Positions 53,201-61,167 of a stretch of 64,000 nt of DNA are shown piece by piece. The notes beneath the pieces were generated by a model. That model saw nothing but the letters and a program-made list of their open reading frames with translations, was not told where the DNA came from and did not search any database. The DNA is from Treponema sp. GTDB taxonomy: Bacteria > Spirochaetota > Spirochaetia > Treponematales > Treponemataceae. Each line of letters opens with the position of its first letter. Within the stretch, counting starts at the first letter, position 1. The position numbers and the translations under genes were made by a program. The stretch covers positions 79,211 to 143,210 of the forward strand of contig JAEEVR010000004.1 in assembly GCA_016290995.1 (NCBI GenBank), read 5' to 3'.

Positions 53201-56200
53201 GACAACAAAATACGCCGAAGCTAAAAAAATTTATTTTGGCTACGGAACGCTGGCTTCCCGCGTAAAATACCAAGACGAAAATTGGAAATTGCAAAACACA
53301 ATTTCGGGAACGGTAGAAAACAAAAACACAACCGGCTACTACAAGCTTTTAAGCTTTAACGACAGCGCCGCCACGACAACCTACAACGCTCAAAACGCCG
53401 CCAAAAACCTTCCTGACAATTTCGCGCCGCGGCTTAATCCACGTCCTTCAGAGTCCAGCTCAAGCGCAATCGATTTGGAAAGCCAAAAAAATTCTTCTAG
53501 GCCGGCACAAAAAGGTTCAACCGACAGTCAAATAACCGGATACAAAATTCCCGTTGAATGGTCGTGGACCGGCACAAGCGGTGCGAACGAATGGGCCGCA
53601 AAAACGATTTCAATCGCTGGCGGCGGCCTTGCTTCGACCTCAACATTTTCTGTCGCGGTAAAGCTCGCGCAAACTTTGTCCAGCAAAGAGGACGTTTACT
53701 TGCAGCTTGGCGTAAGCGACGACGAAAAGTTTGAGGCCGAAGCGGTCGGATCAATACCAACTTGGAAAATTTCTGACTCCAGCGCCGCTGACGTAATGAC
53801 TTCGCTTAACAAGAACAGCCAAAATTGGCAAATAATCAAAGTCGCTCTAAAAGATGTGGACCGCGTTCAATGCATAAAAAACAAAAACGCGCGTCTCGTC
53901 GTCGTCAACAGCGACGGTTCGGCGACAGGAAGCGGCGCGATTTATTTTGGCCCATACGAGCTTGCCACGCAGGGTGTCTTTACCGTTCAAGACCAAGCCT
54001 TTACCGTAACGACCGCTCAAACGCGAACCAGCAATCCCGGCGCTTCACGCTTTAACAACACCGCAAACTACGCGCAAGAAGTCTCTTGGACTTCGACCGC
54101 CTCAATCGCTCCTACAAACAGCGCGATCACGATTTACAAGTACTTTGACCAAGTTGACCACGGCGACTACAACGAAATCAACATGTACTTTAACTTTGAC
54201 TACTCTGATTCCGCCGGCCTCGCTTCCGAGCCGAGCGAAAGCGGCCTTACCCTATTGTTGGACACCGACGCTTCGCATGTTTTGGGAGAGGGAAAAATCG
54301 CGGCTTACGCAAAGGTTTCAAGACGGGCTTTGGACCAGTACAAGGGAACGGGCTGGAAACTGTTGACAATCGACAAAAGCGAAAACAGGATTTACATAAA
54401 CGGAGCGGCCTTGTCAAAAGAGGATTCGTATTTGCAAATAAACAACTCCGTCGTTCCCAGCCGCGCAAAAATTGAATTTGACACCAAAAGCCAAGACAAA
54501 TGGAACAAGTCCGGCACCTTTAGGGTTGACGAAATTTATTTTTCAAAAACATCTCCGCATTTTATCGCGCAAGACAAAAACTCCGTCGATTGGAAAAAGA
54601 GCGGCGTTCTTGCCGAAAGCAAAAACGGCTTTCCGATTCTAAGCGACGTAAAACTTCACGCGGCCAGCCAAGAAAACATGACCTTTTACACAGAAAAATA
54701 CCGCGACACAAAAGGCGACATAAGCGCTGACGTTAGCGCAAGCGCGACGATAACACAAATCGCGGTAAGCGCAAGCGCCGCTCGCGCCGCCGACGCTTCA
54801 ACCGTAATCACAAACGCATCCCATTCAATCGCGACCGCCTCGCCGCTTTTTAAGACTGTTTCCTTTGGCGAAGAATATACGTTTGACAGGGACGCAAAGT
54901 CTGCGGCAAAAAGCAACTCTTTGGGCTTGGACTTTAACTCGTTGGGAGCGCCAATTTCGCTAAAAGGTTCGGTCAAAAGCGATTCGTCCCAATGGTCGCT
55001 CAACACCAAGGCCGAAAATTCGGCGGCCTTAAATCTGGGAAAGGGAGACTTTAGGTACGCCCTAAACCTTTCGACCGAAGCCTCGCAAAAACTTTTAAAG
55101 AACAGCGGACAAATTTTGTCCACCGACAATTACTTTAAAACATGGCTTAGCGCAACCCAAAAAGAGTTCTCGTTTGGAGATTCGGCCGCCTCCAAGCGCA
55201 AGGTCGGCGCGAAAATAGAAAACACAATCTACCTTCCATGGTCTTCGCTAACGCCGCAAATAAATTACTACACCGAGGAAAACTATTCGGCCTCGACAAA
55301 TTATTATTACAACGACAAAAACACATTTAGCATGGCCTTCCCCTTCAAGCTTGGAAAAAACGCGTTCTCCGTTTCCTGGAAAAAAATTTCTGGAGGCGTC
55401 GAGGCGACAAACGCCGGAGGAAACTATTCAGAGGACGTTTATCAATTGGCCCAAACTTACGGCCAAAGGCAATACTTTTTTGCCGCCGCTCCGATTTACG
55501 ATTTGATAAGCTGGGGCCTTGCGGACAACGTTCACGACAAAACAAAAGGCCTAAAACAAAAAGACTCCTTGCAGTCAGAATTTTACAACAGCGAATACGA
55601 CATAACCTTTAACAGGCCCCTGTACGCCGACAAGCGCGACTTCTTCGTTCCTTCAAACGTTTCTTTTGCCGTTGCCCGCGACATAAGGGCCGCCGAAACT
55701 TTGAGCGACACAAACCAGTACAAGTTAAAGCTGGGCTGGGCCGCCTTTAATATTTTTGGAAAGTACGGTTCAATCCCCATAGCCTCTTGGTTTGAGCAAG
55801 ACGAATACTTGGCTTCGTTTACGGCCACTCTAAAAGTTCCGCGCGCCGAGCCAAGCGACATTACGCAAGTCTACACAACTTATTTGCAGGCAAACTTTTA
55901 CATTACAAAGGACAACGTTTTAAAGAACGGCGCCGAATTCAGCTTTCAGGATTTGAACAATTACACGATAAAAGGAACCATAGCCTGGAAGCGGCCCGGA
56001 AAAACAAGCGCCATTTCGGCCCTGGCAAAACTGATTTTCAAGCGCCTTAGAGAGCAAGAGATTCCGATTGTCAGAAGCGACAGCATTAACTGCTCGTGGA
56101 GGAGCGCGTCCAGCGTAAACTCAAAAGTCGTAAAGCAAACGCACTCATACGAATACATTCACAGCGCCGAATTCCAATTCGCAAAATTCTTCGCGCTTAC

Positions 56201-56291
56201 AACCGAGATTGACTTGGGCTTTACATGCGCCTTTGACGACATCTGCACGTTGACGGCTACATGGAGCTTGGGAGGAAAGCTTAACTTTTAA
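50268..56291 (+). CDS. dinB: DNA polymerase IV (DinB) in frame with a large outer-membrane-like protein
   Basis: 2007 residues without a stop. Residues 1-391 are a complete Y-family polymerase: catalytic acidic residues in FFHVDLDAFFASVE and QISIDEAFLDM, steric segment TASYEARKFGV, HhH region KVWGVGSKTLERLRSAGF, clamp-binding QNELFDF, and the usual C-terminal helix ending IHKARLL. Directly after that comes a signal-peptide core (SAAFAFLALAAFTSKA, cleavage near 407). About 1600 residues of beta-rich repeats then end in TWSLGGKLNF, an outer-membrane-type C-terminus. A possible internal start is an ATT at 51420 with AGG seven bases upstream. Genuine fusion, stop loss or sequence error are all open. 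Confidence 0.8.
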   Translation: MNFEGKKCFFHVDLDAFFASVEQLTHPEWRGKPVIVGGLPGDRRAVVSTASYEARKFGVHSAMPLARAVELCPNGIYTRGNYKLYSEYSEQIMAIFGEFSPDVRQISIDEAFLDMTGTERLFGDAIECAKKLKAAVFERTGLTVSVGIAATNYIAKICSGLKKPDGLYAVLPGKEEEFMLSLPLEKVWGVGSKTLERLRSAGFNTTADIRKHSQELLASVFGDATACFLYNVVRGIEPPGFLSEAKSHSAGIENTYEYDLIEWNQIERALLSLSEQLMFRLLKDNLTGKTVAIKIRYDDFTTVSAQNTSLQNVTSVDDLYARAVAIFRNKYQAGRAIRLLGITINNTTDADAEKQNELFDFGEKKRKAIEKTILKISQKNPGLKIHKARLLSAAFAFLALAAFTSKAYCDDTKTIEASGSGPMVVGKDLPPETIPAGTKFLDWDVRDNKIEFSAQGYWTSKLKQTITATFGWGKDFNLSFGTPVFVQQVDMSLWFTVNKHWYLEAAFADEFNKNTFAAGYMNGEGYFKEMRVANRKVVFPTSYSVDDVSRGIGGGENQAPGVSAKFADPDGKWTFDAALRYDMLASRDKTYYGKNSVNDTNHAKSSFMTGRMFALPSFEVAADIQNVYVESYNGAYKDSCGRKYKKLSSSDFLVVPSRKMLVLSPTAGSAKKNGALPAVAVTFASAATPATCLIQLGNYGTNTSSGVGDGFLGNVQKTFGLTDTASEPELCPNVASFSYCGKDGQVPVPDPSGAAPASVDQCGFFGSLDNKTVLFVQHPAGFSPFTVCFRYDLGINNIDELLLVHNQSGKAEERYAAIQADDDLALTNENFFGQKRFYADVYDTLTKKRDYAEAIIRYPFCQTSPGSYLGYSDTDDVVLRARNYTPVNRFDIGTDAINGTVIVYKNGVVDSGAKYNSETGEVSISSSVGSSDKIYIVWFEDSKTFDAGSLAAAAGFNYNFTENLSGDASFATRWTLSPTTKYAEAKKIYFGYGTLASRVKYQDENWKLQNTISGTVENKNTTGYYKLLSFNDSAATTTYNAQNAAKNLPDNFAPRLNPRPSESSSSAIDLESQKNSSRPAQKGSTDSQITGYKIPVEWSWTGTSGANEWAAKTISIAGGGLASTSTFSVAVKLAQTLSSKEDVYLQLGVSDDEKFEAEAVGSIPTWKISDSSAADVMTSLNKNSQNWQIIKVALKDVDRVQCIKNKNARLVVVNSDGSATGSGAIYFGPYELATQGVFTVQDQAFTVTTAQTRTSNPGASRFNNTANYAQEVSWTSTASIAPTNSAITIYKYFDQVDHGDYNEINMYFNFDYSDSAGLASEPSESGLTLLLDTDASHVLGEGKIAAYAKVSRRALDQYKGTGWKLLTIDKSENRIYINGAALSKEDSYLQINNSVVPSRAKIEFDTKSQDKWNKSGTFRVDEIYFSKTSPHFIAQDKNSVDWKKSGVLAESKNGFPILSDVKLHAASQENMTFYTEKYRDTKGDISADVSASATITQIAVSASAARAADASTVITNASHSIATASPLFKTVSFGEEYTFDRDAKSAAKSNSLGLDFNSLGAPISLKGSVKSDSSQWSLNTKAENSAALNLGKGDFRYALNLSTEASQKLLKNSGQILSTDNYFKTWLSATQKEFSFGDSAASKRKVGAKIENTIYLPWSSLTPQINYYTEENYSASTNYYYNDKNTFSMAFPFKLGKNAFSVSWKKISGGVEATNAGGNYSEDVYQLAQTYGQRQYFFAAAPIYDLISWGLADNVHDKTKGLKQKDSLQSEFYNSEYDITFNRPLYADKRDFFVPSNVSFAVARDIRAAETLSDTNQYKLKLGWAAFNIFGKYGSIPIASWFEQDEYLASFTATLKVPRAEPSDITQVYTTYLQANFYITKDNVLKNGAEFSFQDLNNYTIKGTIAWKRPGKTSAISALAKLIFKRLREQEIPIVRSDSINCSWRSASSVNSKVVKQTHSYEYIHSAEFQFAKFFALTTEIDLGFTCAFDDICTLTATWSLGGKLNF
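51410..51422 (+). promoter_or_regulatory. Candidate internal translation start for the outer-membrane part
   Basis: AGG (51410-51412), seven bases, then ATT (51420-51422), in frame. Starting there gives I/M-HKARLL followed by the hydrophobic core, an ideal signal peptide. ATT is a rare start (known from infC). A TTG at 51438 is the only ordinary alternative but would give a signal peptide without a basic end. Confidence 0.3.
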
Positions 56292-56305
56292 CGGAACGCT
56301 GTCGC

Positions 56306-58390
56306 TTACTGCAAGGGAGCGAAGTAACCGGTCTCGTCGCGGCCGCTTCTGTTCATTATGTAAGTTTCGACTTCAAGCGGCAGATAAGCGCGGCCCATGT
56401 CCGTTTGCAAAACCGATTCAAAGCTAAATTGATACAGACCGTTGGGAACGTCAAGCAAATCCTGAACGATGGAGCCCAAGCCTTCGGGCCTGTAAACGTA
56501 ATACGACTTTCCGTAAGAATTCTTGTAAATGTAATCCAGTTCTTCGTCCAGGCCGCCTTGCCTTAACGAGATTACGCTAAAGGCCACGCTGTTGTTGTCC
56601 ATAAAAGCGGTCAAGTCTGTCAAACCGTAATGGTCAAAAGAATTTTGCGGCATAAGTCCGTCAGTGATGTAAATGATCGCGCGCTTGGGCTCAGCGTTGA
56701 TCAAGCCGTTCACCGCCATTCTTATGGCCAAGTCAAAGGCGCAAGAAGAATTCCTTGGACTCTTGAGGGCCGACTCCGAAAACTTTAGCAAGCCTTTTGG
56801 ATCGCCCGTGTATTCCGTAACGGGAATCTGTCCGCTGGAAATCAAAGTTATTCTGCCAACGCCCTGCATCGCGTTTGCTATGTCGCGGACCGCTTGGTCC
56901 AGCGCCGAATTGTATTCGCTTGGCATGCTGCGGTCAACCACAATCGCAACGTCTTCGTTTTTGTTTGACGAAGCGGCGCCTTCAAAGCGCAATTTTGCCG
57001 CGGGCCTTTTTCCTTCGCTGATGTAAAAGTTTTCGGCCCTCAAGCCGACAACGGGCTGGCGCCGACGGTTTTGCACGCGCACGTTCATCGTGACTTTTGG
57101 AAAATGCTCCGCGTCCACGCGCTCAATCTCAACAAAAAGTCCGCCCAACAATTCCGTCATGTTGGACAAAATGCAAATCTCGTTGTTCTTAAAGTCCGCG
57201 GCCAAAATGTTTCCGTTTTGGTCGGGAACGGCGTAAGTGATTCTTGCGGGAGCGTTGCCCGTAAAGGCGCTTTCGTAAACCGCGCCCGTTCCCAAATCGA
57301 CTGTAAAGATTCTGTTCCTGTCGCTTACGATAAGCGCGTCTTTTGCGGCTGAAAACTTCATCGCCTCCGGGAAGGCAAAAGTTTTTTCTTGAACCAAAAC
57401 GTCAACGTAGTTTCCGCTCAAGTCAAATTCGTAAACGGCGCCCAAAACTCCGTCGGCGACGTAAACGCTTTGTCCATTGATCGCGATTCCTGTCGGGCCT
57501 TTCAATCCCCTAAACGAATAATCCTTGCGGCCAAAACTAAAGAGGCCGTTTCCTTCCTTGTCAAAAACAGTGACGCGGGCGTTTCCAAAATCGGTTACGT
57601 AAATGTTTCCCAAATAGTCTTGCGCCAAATACTGGGGGCCGACAACCTCGCCGACGCCCCTTCCCTTTTTGCCAATGTACTTTTCAAAAAGTCCGCTCTC
57701 GCTTAGAACGCTGATCCTGTCGCCAAAGCTTTCGGTCACCAAAAGCTTTCCGTCTTGCGCCTTGATCACGTCAACAGGTCTGTCAAAGCCGTTTAAAGGT
57801 CCTGTGACGCGGCGGACAACGTTTCCGTTAATGTCCAGCAAGACAAGCTCGTTGGAACCGTACGCGCAAACCCAAATCGTTCCGTCGGTGTTGGCCAAAA
57901 TGGAAATCGGCTGGCTGAAAATTTGAAAGGTGGAGCCGCTCACAGTGTTGCTTCCGTTAAAGGTGCCGGTCTCCGTGTATCTTGAGCCTTGGTCCACCGA
58001 AGCGTTCACACGGCGTTCGCGGACAACTTCGATTTTATTCTCCAACAAAATTCCGCCGTAACCGGAATCGCTCGCAAACTGCCATTGCTCAAGCGCGGTG
58101 CCTTCCATTCCGGCGCGGTAGTAGGATTTTCCAAGCCAGTCCAAAATCAATTTTTCGTCCGGCAAATACGAAAGCGCTTTTTCAAACTGAATGATCGCGT
58201 CGTTAAAAAAACCGCGATAGTAAGACTGAACGCCGCGCCTAAATTCTTCTTCCGCAAAGCCAGCCTCGGCGCTTCTCTTTAATCCCGAAACGTTTCCGGC
58301 GTCGTCAAAAAGATGCTCGGCCAGCTTTTGCGAAGAGCCGGCTGCCGCGACAAATAAAAAGACTGTCAAAAAAGTCAAAAGTTTTTTCAT
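56306..58390 (-). CDS. Exported TPR/NHL-propeller/vWA protein
   Basis: 694 residues. Signal peptide: LLTFLTVFLFVAAAGSSQ. A short TPR pair (about 45-110; FFNDAIIQFEKALSYLPDEK) is followed by a six-bladed NHL-type propeller (about 150-420; LLDINGNVVRRVTGPLNGFD, GEVVGPQYLAQDYLGNIYVT). A vWA domain at about 480-660 has a partly altered MIDAS motif (VAIVVDRSMPSEYNSALDQA, Pro instead of the third Ser) and AIIYITDGLM. Likely a periplasmic protein-interaction scaffold. The start overlaps the stop of the TPR gene before it by one base. Confidence 0.87.
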   Translation of the reverse strand: MKKLLTFLTVFLFVAAAGSSQKLAEHLFDDAGNVSGLKRSAEAGFAEEEFRRGVQSYYRGFFNDAIIQFEKALSYLPDEKLILDWLGKSYYRAGMEGTALEQWQFASDSGYGGILLENKIEVVRERRVNASVDQGSRYTETGTFNGSNTVSGSTFQIFSQPISILANTDGTIWVCAYGSNELVLLDINGNVVRRVTGPLNGFDRPVDVIKAQDGKLLVTESFGDRISVLSESGLFEKYIGKKGRGVGEVVGPQYLAQDYLGNIYVTDFGNARVTVFDKEGNGLFSFGRKDYSFRGLKGPTGIAINGQSVYVADGVLGAVYEFDLSGNYVDVLVQEKTFAFPEAMKFSAAKDALIVSDRNRIFTVDLGTGAVYESAFTGNAPARITYAVPDQNGNILAADFKNNEICILSNMTELLGGLFVEIERVDAEHFPKVTMNVRVQNRRRQPVVGLRAENFYISEGKRPAAKLRFEGAASSNKNEDVAIVVDRSMPSEYNSALDQAVRDIANAMQGVGRITLISSGQIPVTEYTGDPKGLLKFSESALKSPRNSSCAFDLAIRMAVNGLINAEPKRAIIYITDGLMPQNSFDHYGLTDLTAFMDNNSVAFSVISLRQGGLDEELDYIYKNSYGKSYYVYRPEGLGSIVQDLLDVPNGLYQFSFESVLQTDMGRAYLPLEVETYIMNRSGRDETGYFAPLQ

Positions 58391-59073
58391 CAGTGATTTG
58401 TCCTTGCCTGAGCTAAAGAATTAAGGTGCTTTTGTATCTCAACGTTTTCGGGAAGCTGTTCTTCCGCTTGCTTTAAATACTTTCCGGCCTCTTCCAACAA
58501 GCCAAGCTTGTAGTAAACCCATCCCAACGAGTCAAGGCAGGCGGCGTTTTGCGGAGAATTGTTCAAGGCCTTTTTGCAATAGCCCAATGCGCGGGTAAGG
58601 TCGCGGCCCTCTTCCGCCAAAACATAGCCCATGCCGTTCAAGGCCGTTACGTTTTCGGCGTCCTTTTCTAGCGAGCGCTCGTAGTATTCCAAGCATTTGT
58701 CGATGTCTTTGTTTTCCCAAGAGATAAAGGCAAGCGAGGCCAAAACGTCAGCGCTCTTGTAGCCGGTTTCCAATAATTTGTTAAGCTCAAAGTCGGCAAG
58801 GCGCTTGCGGCCGCTCTTTACGTAAATGATGGCAAGCAAGTATCTGCACTGCAAAACGCGCTGGTAGTCTTTTCCGCCTGTGACGACTTGCTCGATGTAC
58901 ATCAAGGCGTCGTCGTATTTTCCAAGCCGAGCGTAGCACAAGCCGATGTAGTATGCCAATTCAAAATTGTCGGCGCCGGAGTCGTCGGGCAGCGACAAAA
59001 AGAACGCGAGCGCGTCCGAAAATTTGTTTTGAACGTACAGACTGATTCCGTTTGAAAGAACTGAACTTTCCAT
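58390..59073 (-). CDS. TPR protein coupled to the vWA/NHL gene
   Basis: 227 residues with no signal peptide, so cytoplasmic or dependent on a partner. At least five tetratricopeptide repeats cover nearly the whole chain (ELAYYIGLCYARLGKYDDAL, RYLLAIIYVKSGRKRLADFE, NVTALNGMGYVLAEEGRDLT, CLDSLGWVYYKLGLLEEAGK). GGGAGGA precedes the ATG. It is one step downstream of surE and overlaps the vWA/NHL gene, so the two may act together. Confidence 0.9.
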   Translation of the reverse strand: MESSVLSNGISLYVQNKFSDALAFFLSLPDDSGADNFELAYYIGLCYARLGKYDDALMYIEQVVTGGKDYQRVLQCRYLLAIIYVKSGRKRLADFELNKLLETGYKSADVLASLAFISWENKDIDKCLEYYERSLEKDAENVTALNGMGYVLAEEGRDLTRALGYCKKALNNSPQNAACLDSLGWVYYKLGLLEEAGKYLKQAEEQLPENVEIQKHLNSLAQARTNH

Positions 59074-59108
59074 TAATTCCTCCCGCCCATTTTCACCCTA
59101 AAGCAATT

Positions 59109-59900
59109 CTACACCTTAAATTCAATTCCGTCTAGAGCGCAAGCGGCCGATGGCTCTGCGTAAAGCCGCGTCACAGCCGCGTAGCCTTCAACGCACGCGT
59201 CATAGTCGGAATAAGCCCTGGCGGCGCTGTCAACCCTTCCGCCTGTAAAAGTTCGCTCGTAAAGGCCGCCTCCCAAATCCTTTAGGATGACCTTGTCTTC
59301 AACATATTCCCTAAAGGACACTGCTGCAAACTTGGCGCCCTTGTAGGGCTTGCTTTGAGCCATGCCGTTAACGTTTGGAAAGACGCACTTTTCTTTAGGC
59401 ATATGGCCGTCTATTGCCACGTTGGAAAGCGCCGCCAATGTCTTTAAATTTTTGGCGGCAAAGTCGGCCATCGCGTAGTAGTCGTCCTCGTCCTCGCTTG
59501 CTACTATTTCGTCGTTGGTCCACATAACGCTTAAGGCGACGCTGGGAATTCCCATCAAGACCGCTTGCCTTGCCGCTCCGCAAGTGCCGGAGTACAAAAT
59601 GTCAAGGCCAAGATTGGGGCCGCGGTTTATGCCCGAAAGCAAAATGTCAGGCCGCTCAAAAAGCTTGCTGTGGATTGCGGTCAAAACGCAGTCGGCCGGT
59701 GAGCCGGCGCAAGTGTAAAAATTTTCGTCGATTTCGCGGACTTTCATTCCGCCGCCCATATGGATGCTTTGGCTGGTGCCGCTTTGGTTTGTGGCCGGAG
59801 CCATCACGTAAACGGTGTGGTTGTCGTACAAAAGACGCTCGCGCAAAACGTTTATTCCGGGAGCGTCGTATCCGTCATCGTTCGTTAAAAGGATCTTCAC
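59109..59900 (-). CDS. surE: 5'-nucleotidase SurE
   Basis: 263 residues. SurE is a metal-dependent nucleoside 5'-monophosphate phosphatase, usually linked to stationary-phase survival. Metal ligands are clear: the Asp pair in KILLTNDDGYDAPG, Ser in GTSQSIHMGG and Asn in ILLSGINRGPNLGLDILYSG. The residues YSGTCGAARQAVLMGIPSVA are typical. It overlaps the galactokinase-like gene by 4 bp (ATGA-type). Confidence 0.95.
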   Translation of the reverse strand: MKILLTNDDGYDAPGINVLRERLLYDNHTVYVMAPATNQSGTSQSIHMGGGMKVREIDENFYTCAGSPADCVLTAIHSKLFERPDILLSGINRGPNLGLDILYSGTCGAARQAVLMGIPSVALSVMWTNDEIVASEDEDDYYAMADFAAKNLKTLAALSNVAIDGHMPKEKCVFPNVNGMAQSKPYKGAKFAAVSFREYVEDKVILKDLGGGLYERTFTGGRVDSAARAYSDYDACVEGYAAVTRLYAEPSAACALDGIEFKV

Positions 59901-61093
59901 GACAATCTAACCTGATGGGCTCCCTTTGCAGGCTTTACTTCAAAAGTCTCGGCCTCAAAGCCAAAGATTCTTGAGTATTCGTCAAGCTTTTTGCGGTAAA
60001 CTTCTTCGTCACTGTCGCGGATAATCGCGTAGAGGCAGCGGCCAAAGCCCTTTCCGGTGATGCGGCCGCAAGTAACCGGCTCGCGGATGTCAACCAAATT
60101 GGGCTCCAACTCGCCAACGCGCTTAAGGATCCAGTCGATTTCGGGACAAGAAAGCTTGTAGTTTTCTTGCAAAAGCTTGTGGCTGTTGTTTACCGCTCGC
60201 GCGAACTTTGTGAACTTGCCTTTTTTGATTCCGTCAAGCGCGTCAAGAATCATTCCGTGCTCGTGGATTATGTAAAGAAGCTTTTGCCTCATGTCTTCGC
60301 TTACGACAGAAAGCATTTCGTTTACGTTGGTGGGGTTTGTGTCGTAAACCCAGCCGCCCGGAATGCCCTTTTTGCGTTCCTTTAAGTCGCCCAACAAAAG
60401 CGCGTGCTCCGGCTCGCGGATTTCGTCCTCGTTCCAAATGGAAAAGCGGGGAACCTTGGCGTCTGTCAAAAGAATCTTGTAGCCGCTAAAGTCAAAGGGA
60501 ATGTTCTCGTAGGTTTGCTTTCCGTAGTCGGTCAAAATCATTGAGTTGGGCTCTGAATAAAGAGCGGCAAAGTTGTCGGCGATCAAATTTCTTGTCTTTA
60601 GGAAAAGGCGGTTTCCCCTGTCCAAGACTTGCAAAAGCTGCGAGTCCTCAAGGTTGATTTTTTGAGCCTTTTTGATGGCCAATGCCGTTCCAGCCTTGAT
60701 CGCGCTGGTGATTCCAAAGCCGGCGGACGGAAGGATCTCGGAATAAACGGTAAAGTCCATTCCCTTAAGCTCGATTCCGCTTGAAATGTAGCCGTAAACG
60801 ACGGCCTTTAAAATGTTGGCCCAGCGGTCCTCTTTTTTTACCTTAAGGTTTGAGATATCCGCCTTTTTGCGTTCCTTTAGCTGGACAAAGTGGAATTTGA
60901 GCGCGGTGTCGTCCCTAAGCGAGACGGCCACGTAAACCGGAATGTTTATCGCCATTGAAAGCGTCTTGTCTTTGAAAAACCAGCAGGAATGCTCCCCCAT
61001 CAAATGAAAGCGGCCCGGAGTCGAAATCACGACTTTTGGATTCTCTCCGTATTCCTTTTTATGCGCGGCGTAAATATCTTTTGTAGTAGCCAT
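59897..61093 (-). CDS. Galactokinase-like GHMP kinase with a divergent sugar-binding motif
   Basis: 398 residues, the normal galactokinase length. GHMP motifs are visible: STPGRFHLMGEHSCWFFKDK at the N-terminus, ILPSAGFGITSAIKAGTALA for the phosphate loop, the catalytic Asp in NLIADNFAALYSE, and the C-terminal REPVTCGRITGKGFGRCLYA. Galactokinases carry GEHTDYNGG after the start; here the same place reads GEHSCWFFKD, losing the sugar-binding Asp. The phosphate loop also departs from GLSSSA. The enzyme may act on another sugar or be inactive. GGTGGA precedes the ATG. Confidence 0.82.
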   Translation of the reverse strand: MATTKDIYAAHKKEYGENPKVVISTPGRFHLMGEHSCWFFKDKTLSMAINIPVYVAVSLRDDTALKFHFVQLKERKKADISNLKVKKEDRWANILKAVVYGYISSGIELKGMDFTVYSEILPSAGFGITSAIKAGTALAIKKAQKINLEDSQLLQVLDRGNRLFLKTRNLIADNFAALYSEPNSMILTDYGKQTYENIPFDFSGYKILLTDAKVPRFSIWNEDEIREPEHALLLGDLKERKKGIPGGWVYDTNPTNVNEMLSVVSEDMRQKLLYIIHEHGMILDALDGIKKGKFTKFARAVNNSHKLLQENYKLSCPEIDWILKRVGELEPNLVDIREPVTCGRITGKGFGRCLYAIIRDSDEEVYRKKLDEYSRIFGFEAETFEVKPAKGAHQVRLS

Positions 61094-61127
61094 TGTATTC
61101 CACCCAATATCTTAAATCGTTTTTATA

Positions 61128-61167
61128 TTGAACAAATATTAAAAATGCAATAAGATATTATACCACA
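61128..61167 (+). promoter_or_regulatory. Promoter of lnt
   Basis: TTGAAC (61128-61133), 17 bases, TAAGAT (61151-61156), eleven bases, ATG at 61168. A TATTAT sits five bases closer but with a poorly spaced -35. No ribosome-binding site. Confidence 0.45.
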
